Shown: in pieces, positions 6,173-7,240 of the stretch
Layout: every line of letters starts with the position of its first letter
Position numbering within the stretch: the first letter of the stretch is position 1
Assembly: GCA_934667795.1 (NCBI GenBank)
Contig: CAKUMP010000117.1
Span: 1 to 7,240, forward strand
Source: an uncultured Chthoniobacterales bacterium
GTDB lineage: Bacteria; Verrucomicrobiota; Verrucomicrobiia; Chthoniobacterales; CAKUMP01
DNA: 7,240 nt
Direction: 5' to 3'
Notes under the pieces: model-generated
What the model was told of the DNA's origin: nothing
Database searches by the model: none
What the model saw: the letters and a program-made list of their open reading frames with translations, nothing else
Position numbers and translations under genes: made by a program

Positions 6173-7240
6173 ATGGCTGAGTCGATATTATCATACGAGC
6201 GGGGTTCTTCTGTGGAGAAAGTCAGGAAATATATTTCCGAGACATTTTTAACATCGGGAGTGCCGGTGGGGACCCGGCTTCCTCCGGTTCGGGAAATTGC
6301 GGCGCGGCTGAATGTGAGCAGTACGACGGTGGATATTGTTTACAAAGAATTGATTCAGAAAAAAAAGATCGAGACAGCGGTTGGGCGTGGGACATTTGTT
6401 GCGGGTGGGACAAAATCTCTTTTCCCGCGACCGCGTTATTGTTTTGCATTGAATCATACAGCATCCCTTTTTCATTCGCCGTCGCCCCGACTGGATTGGT
6501 CGGTGTTACTTGGACAAGCATTGCTTCATGCTGCAGCGAACAGTGAGCGCCGGATTGTCATCCAGCCATTTATGGCGAATCCAGACGACTGGAAGCAGGC
6601 ATTTGAAGAATTACTGAAAGCCCCTGCCGCTGTGGACGGCCTCCTCCTGGCGCCTATTGGAGGAATTCCACTTGATACTTTTGATGAAATTATTGCGTCT
6701 TACGAAAGCATGGGAAAACCTGTTGTCGTCATCCAGCCTCACCAGCCGGGAGCTACCCGAAATTTTGTTTCTCATGACCTTCTTCAATCTGCACGAAAAC
6801 TGGGGTATGTCTTTGCCTCCACCGGACGCCGCCGTATCCTCTCCGTTGCATTTCGCTCTCTTCAAACAACGCCCAGCAATCAGTTACGTCTCGCCGGGCT
6901 CCAGCTTGGAGTAGCAGAAGCGGGGTTCAATCCGACGGACATCGTCCGGCTCGTTTCTGTTCATGAATACAATGAACAAGCCGGGTATCAGGTCATGCAG
7001 GATTATTTAAAAAATCATTCAACCCCTCCCAATGCCATCTATAGCTTTGGCGATTATACAGCACTCGGCATGATAAAAGCGTTGAAAGAAAACTGTCTGA
7101 ACATCCCATCTGATGTGAGTGTCGTTGGAGGATCCGGTCTGCATTTCACATCCAAACATCAACATGCGCTGACGCGTCTCATGCAGCCCTTCGAGCAAAT
7201 CGGTGCCGCCGCGGTTTCCATGCTGATCGAACGGGTAGAG
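6173..7240 (+). CDS. GntR-LacI hybrid transcriptional regulator, 3' end beyond window
   Basis: The frame from ATG 6173 is open to the right edge (356 residues). Residues about 10-78 are a GntR-type winged helix: L-P-P-V-R-E-I-A-A-R-L-N-V-S-S-T-T-V (36-53) is the recognition part and G-R-G-T-F-V (71-76) the wing tip. Residues about 85-356 are a LacI/periplasmic-binding-protein-like sensor, with R-R-R-I-L-S-V-A (219-226), R-L-A-G-L-Q-L-G-V-A-E-A-G-F (239-252), F-G-D-Y-T-A-L-G (292-299), I-P-S-D-V-S-V-V-G (311-319) and Q-P-F-E-Q-I-G (338-344). This order is that of AraR-like repressors, which release DNA on binding a sugar. The usual F-D-D after V-V-G is replaced by G-S-G, so the ligand may be atypical. 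Probably only the last 10-30 residues are missing. It likely controls the divergent oxidoreductase and itself. The start lacks a Shine-Dalgarno site, but the helix register supports this ATG. Confidence 0.93.
   Translation, partial: MAESILSYERGSSVEKVRKYISETFLTSGVPVGTRLPPVREIAARLNVSSTTVDIVYKELIQKKKIETAVGRGTFVAGGTKSLFPRPRYCFALNHTASLFHSPSPRLDWSVLLGQALLHAAANSERRIVIQPFMANPDDWKQAFEELLKAPAAVDGLLLAPIGGIPLDTFDEIIASYESMGKPVVVIQPHQPGATRNFVSHDLLQSARKLGYVFASTGRRRILSVAFRSLQTTPSNQLRLAGLQLGVAEAGFNPTDIVRLVSVHEYNEQAGYQVMQDYLKNHSTPPNAIYSFGDYTALGMIKALKENCLNIPSDVSVVGGSGLHFTSKHQHALTRLMQPFEQIGAAAVSMLIERVE

Noticed and set aside
6222..6521. Minus-strand frames of 99 and 75 codons under the regulator's DNA-binding part
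   Set aside because: They lie opposite a well-conserved GntR winged helix and encode no recognisable protein.

Overview
The window holds three substantial coding regions and a long AT-rich spacer. Protein families and style suggest a Gram-negative member of the PVC superphylum (Verrucomicrobiota, Kiritimatiellota or Lentisphaerota type). The signs are a giant Gly/Thr/Asn-rich beta-strand-repeat surface protein, a PF12831-like FAD oxidoreductase with a C-terminal beta-sandwich, and a GntR-LacI hybrid regulator. None of the three main genes has a clear Shine-Dalgarno site. The taxonomic call is inference from memory of these families, not a search result.

Layout. (1) Positions 3804 down to 1, minus strand: one uninterrupted frame of 1268 codons that runs off the left edge. 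It has a signal peptide, a globular beta-rich N-terminal region, a W-x-G...NW linker motif and about 22 imperfect beta-helix-like repeats, including a roughly 155-residue module present twice, 393 residues apart. Every plus-strand frame across this region is a shadow. (2) Positions 3805-4257: a spacer with very AT-rich DNA, a well-formed sigma70-like promoter pointing left, a possible 66-residue ORF just behind it, and a REP-like palindrome plus a heptamer repeat close to the end of the upstream gene. (3) Positions 6117-4258, minus strand: a complete 619-residue FAD-dependent oxidoreductase fused to a discoidin/F5-8-like domain. (4) Positions 6118-6172: a 55-bp divergent control region with repeated AATCAAT boxes 11 bp apart. 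(5) Positions 6173-7240, plus strand: a GntR-type winged helix fused to a LacI-type sugar-sensing domain, open at the right edge and probably lacking only its last residues.

The regulator and the oxidoreductase share one short divergent promoter region, so the simplest model is a ligand-responsive (probably carbohydrate or glycoside) regulator controlling the oxidoreductase and itself. The surface protein has its own candidate promoter and is probably a separate unit. No RNA gene, CRISPR array, transposase or integrase was seen.
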